Shown here: piece by piece, positions 61,453-64,000 of the stretch
Numbering within the stretch: the first letter of the stretch is position 1
Layout: every line of letters starts with the position of its first letter
From: an uncultured Lachnospiraceae bacterium
Lineage (GTDB): Bacteria; Bacillota; Clostridia; Lachnospirales; Lachnospiraceae
Direction: 5' to 3'
Assembly (NCBI GenBank): GCA_946624935.1
Contig: CAMOSN010000001.1
Span: 46,887 to 110,886, forward strand
Length of the DNA stretch: 64,000 bases
Notes under the pieces: model-generated
The model's input: the letters and a program-made list of their open reading frames with translations, nothing else
Told to the model about the DNA's origin: nothing
Databases searched by the model: none
Made by a program: the position numbers and the translations under genes

Positions 61453-64000
61453 CTATCGCGGAACCTCCACCATCATGTAGGCTTCTACCTGATCGAGCTC
61501 GGCGATATCATTGAATTTTTCAAATACGAGACCGCATTCGTAACCGGCGCGGACCTCTTTCACATCGTCCTTGAAGCGCTTGAGCGACGCCACCGGGCCA
61601 TCGAAGATCTGCTTTCCGTCACGGGTGATCCGTGCACTGCAGCCTCTCTGGAACACACCATCCAGTACATAGGAACCGGCAATATTGCCCACACCGGAAG
61701 CCCGGAAGATCTGACGGATCTCGGCATGTCCGATCACCTTTTCCTCATAGATCGGATCGAGCATACCCTTCATGGCAGCCTCCACATCGGCGATCGCGTC
61801 ATAGATCACACGATACAGGCGAATGTCCACACCCTCCTGCTCCGCGGTGGATTTGGCGGTGGCATCCGGGCGTACATTGAAACCAATGATGATCGCATTG
61901 GAAGCGGATGCCAGAACCACATCGGATTCGTTGATGGCACCGGCGCCGCTGTGAATCACCTTCACAACGACTTCCTCGTTGGAGAGCTTGAGCAGACTCT
62001 GCTTCACAGCCTCTACGCTTCCCTGTACATCGGCCTTCACGATCAGGTTCAGTTCCTTCAGATTGCCGGCCTGAATCTGTGAGAACAGATCATCCAGCGA
62101 CATCCGCTGCTTCGTATCCTCAAGAAGCCGCTCTCTGCCCTCGCTGATAAAGGTCTCGGCAAAGCTTCTTGCTTCCTTTTCGGTTTCGGGAGAGACCATG
62201 ATCTCGCCGGCTCCCGGAACATCGGAAAAGCCGAGGATCTCCACCGGCATGGACGGACCTGCTTCCTTCACCTGTCGTCCCTTGTCATCGATCATTGCAC
62301 GGACCTTACCGTAGCAGGAACCGGCAGCGACCGGATCGCCCACGTGCAGGGTACCCTTCTGTACCAGAACCGTTGCAACGGGGCCGCGGCCCTTATCCAG
62401 CTGTGCCTCGATCACAAGGCCGCGGGCTCTGCGGTTCGGATTGGACTTCAGCTCCAGAACCTCCGCGGTAAGGAGGATCATCTCAAGCAGCGTGTCGATT
62501 CCCTCGTGAGTCTTGGCGGAAACCGGTACAAATACCGTGCTGCCGCCCCAGTCCTCGGGAATCAGCTCGTATTCGGTAAGTTCCTGCTTCACGCGGTCGA
62601 TATTGGCACCGTCCTTATCGATCTTGTTGATCGCAACGATGATTTCGATACCGGCTGCCTTGGCATGATTGATTGCTTCAACAGTCTGCGGCATCACGCC
62701 ATCGTCTGCCGCAACCACGAGGATCGCGATATCAGTAGAGTTGGCGCCGCGCATACGCATGGCTGTGAATGCCTCATGTCCGGGCGTATCCAGGAAGGTG
62801 ATCTGCTGACCATTGCAGGTCACAACGGAAGCACCGATATGCTGCGTGATTCCGCCTGCCTCGCGGTCGATCACATGCGTATTGCGGATCGCATCGAGCA
62901 GAGAAGTCTTGCCGTGATCGACATGGCCCATCACGCACACGACCGGCGGCCTGGAAACCTTAGTCTCTTCCGGATCGTCATCTTCCTTGAGAAGCTCCTC
63001 CAGCACATCGACTTTGACTTCCTTCTCACAGATCACATCATAATCGATTGCAATCTCTTCCGCTGTATCGTAGTCGATCTCCTCATTGACCGTAACCATC
63101 TTGCCCTGCATGAACAGCTTCTTGACGATTGCTGCGGGTGCGATCTTCAGAAGATCGGCAAGTTCCTTGATGGTAAGGGACTCGGGAATCGTAATGCTCT
63201 TGATCTTCTCTTCCTCGACCACAGGCTTCACCGGCTTGATGAACTTGCCGGCTGTCTTACCGCGTGACCCGTTCTTACCGCCCTGTGTACGGCTCTGTTC
63301 CATGCGGTCGAACTTATCACCCTTTTCAGTGCGTCCGTTCTTACGATCGTTTTTGCCGCCGCGCTCATTCTTGGAACGACCCTCTTTTTCGAAGGGCTTC
63401 GCATCCATGGCAGGTCTTGCACCGCCCTGTTTGCGGCCTGCACCCTGTCCGCCTCCGAAGCCCGGACCTCTGCCCGGACCGGCGCTGTTCCTGCCGTCAC
63501 GCCCTGCCTGCTGCGAGGGTCGTGCTGTTCCTCTGGTGCCGGAGCCTCCATCCCTTGAAAAGCTCCTTGCGCCGTCGCGGCTCTCACGTCCGCCGCGGTT
63601 ATTATCGCGATTATTATCTCGGTTATTGTCACGTCCCTGCCCGTCTCTGCTCTGACCATCACGATAGGGTCTGGCAGAGGAAGTCCCGCTTCTACGGGCA
63701 GAATCCCTGCGGTCGTCACTGGCAGTTGCTGCTTTTGGCGTTTTTTCTCTGCTCTCCGCAGAAGCCTCCTTCCGGGCAGCAGTCTCTACAGACGCAGCCG
63801 GCGCTTCCGCCTTCCTGACGGTTTCGCCTGCAGGTGCCTCGGACGGACGGATGGAACCATCCTTTGCATCCGCAGCTGTTTTCGAAACGGGTGCAGTGGC
63901 TGCTGCAGGAGCTGCAGCGGATGTCGCAGCATAAGAGGTTGCCGCAGACGCAGCAGCATCGGATACAGGCTTTGCTTCCGTTTTCTCCCGTACAGGCTTT
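61453..64000 (-). CDS. infB: Translation initiation factor IF-2 (5' part cut by window edge)
   Basis: Brings initiator tRNA to the 30S subunit. I read the frame open to base 64000, giving at least 848 residues. Only one ATG (63408) occurs in frame near the middle; translating upstream gives a long Ala/Pro/Lys region ([17 protein letters not shown]) and then a Gly/Arg/Asn/Asp-rich segment ([39 protein letters not shown]), typical of IF-2 N-termini, so the gene starts beyond the window. IF2_N repeat ([22 protein letters not shown]), G1 [32 protein letters not shown], and NKIDK are intact, then domains II-IV to the stop at 61453. Confidence 0.95.
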   Translation of the reverse strand, partial: KPVREKTEAKPVSDAAASAATSYAATSAAAPAAATAPVSKTAADAKDGSIRPSEAPAGETVRKAEAPAASVETAARKEASAESREKTPKAATASDDRRDSARRSGTSSARPYRDGQSRDGQGRDNNRDNNRDNNRGGRESRDGARSFSRDGGSGTRGTARPSQQAGRDGRNSAGPGRGPGFGGGQGAGRKQGGARPAMDAKPFEKEGRSKNERGGKNDRKNGRTEKGDKFDRMEQSRTQGGKNGSRGKTAGKFIKPVKPVVEEEKIKSITIPESLTIKELADLLKIAPAAIVKKLFMQGKMVTVNEEIDYDTAEEIAIDYDVICEKEVKVDVLEELLKEDDDPEETKVSRPPVVCVMGHVDHGKTSLLDAIRNTHVIDREAGGITQHIGASVVTCNGQQITFLDTPGHEAFTAMRMRGANSTDIAILVVAADDGVMPQTVEAINHAKAAGIEIIVAINKIDKDGANIDRVKQELTEYELIPEDWGGSTVFVPVSAKTHEGIDTLLEMILLTAEVLELKSNPNRRARGLVIEAQLDKGRGPVATVLVQKGTLHVGDPVAAGSCYGKVRAMIDDKGRQVKEAGPSMPVEILGFSDVPGAGEIMVSPETEKEARSFAETFISEGRERLLEDTKQRMSLDDLFSQIQAGNLKELNLIVKADVQGSVEAVKQSLLKLSNEEVVVKVIHSGAGAINESDVVLASASNAIIIGFNVRPDATAKSTAEQEGVDIRLYRVIYDAIADVEAAMKGMLDPIYEEKVIGHAEIRQIFRASGVGNIAGSYVLDGVFQRGCSARITRDGKQIFDGPVASLKRFKDDVKEVRAGYECGLVFEKFNDIAELDQVEAYMMVEVPR

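Noticed and set aside
63228..63719. Separate minus-strand gene or frameshift upstream of infB
   Set aside because: Translating the infB frame itself continues without a stop to base 64000 with typical IF-2 low-complexity sequence, so no frameshift or extra gene is needed.

Overview
The window looks like a chromosomal segment of an anaerobic Clostridia, most likely a Lachnospiraceae-type gut or rumen bacterium. The evidence is moderate G+C with Firmicutes-style GGAGG ribosome sites, RemA, RqcH, long-form HPF, the SCIFF peptide with its maturase, a ferredoxin-dependent indolepyruvate oxidoreductase, a tripartite tricarboxylate transporter and many TTGACA-N17-TATACT promoters. I saw no rRNA, tRNA, CRISPR, phage or IS transposase. 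Genes at both window edges are cut: iorA at base 1 and infB at base 64000.

Region by region. 1-3.9 kb (+): iorAB, paaK and an ACT-domain protein, an aromatic 2-oxoacid fermentation operon. 3.9-4.8 kb: a 3'-truncated second copy of the tctC gene found at 15-16 kb. 5-6.6 kb: pyruvate kinase and a 45-residue membrane protein. 7.4-16.4 kb: a carbohydrate-acid cluster with a HIBADH-family reductase, a split transketolase, a divergent GntR regulator, two SDR dehydrogenases and TctA/TctB/TctC uptake, but no kinase. 16.7-31.2 kb: housekeeping (hpf, eukaryotic-type hisA, degV, icd, pgsA, rimO, rpoZ, gmk, remA, yicC, rqcH, eda), with an unusual pair of a phosphoesterase and a cytosolic ParB-like/BMP-like fusion at 19.3-21.9 kb. 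31.5-40 kb: leuS, recJ, secDF, then the SCIFF maturase and precursor. 40-49.4 kb: divergent EF-G, aroA, tyrA, an ABC transporter without a binding protein, pnp and rpsO. 49.5-52.8 kb: a three-gene P1B ATPase cassette (HMA2-like protein, DUF6110-like membrane protein, ATPase with FCC instead of CPC) resembling ferrosome loci. 53-57.5 kb: metY and a polar amino acid ABC transporter. 57.8-64 kb: the conserved infB-rbfA-nrnA-truB-ribF translation cluster plus a DUF3592-like gene.

Two patterns cut across the gene list. First, at least four genes (the ACT gene, the GntR regulator, eda, the DUF3592 gene, and more weakly rqcH) have short tandem repeats that begin in the last codons or stop codon and run into the 3' flank. 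Second, a palindromic GGGACAG-core repeat sits just 3' of three minus-strand genes (pyk, garR, metY), once as a 178-bp element with 20-bp perfect inverted ends. The best candidates for less-described biology are the ParB-BMP fusion with its phosphoesterase, the ferrosome-like cassette with an attenuator-like leader, and the kinase-less transketolase/SDR/Tct cluster.
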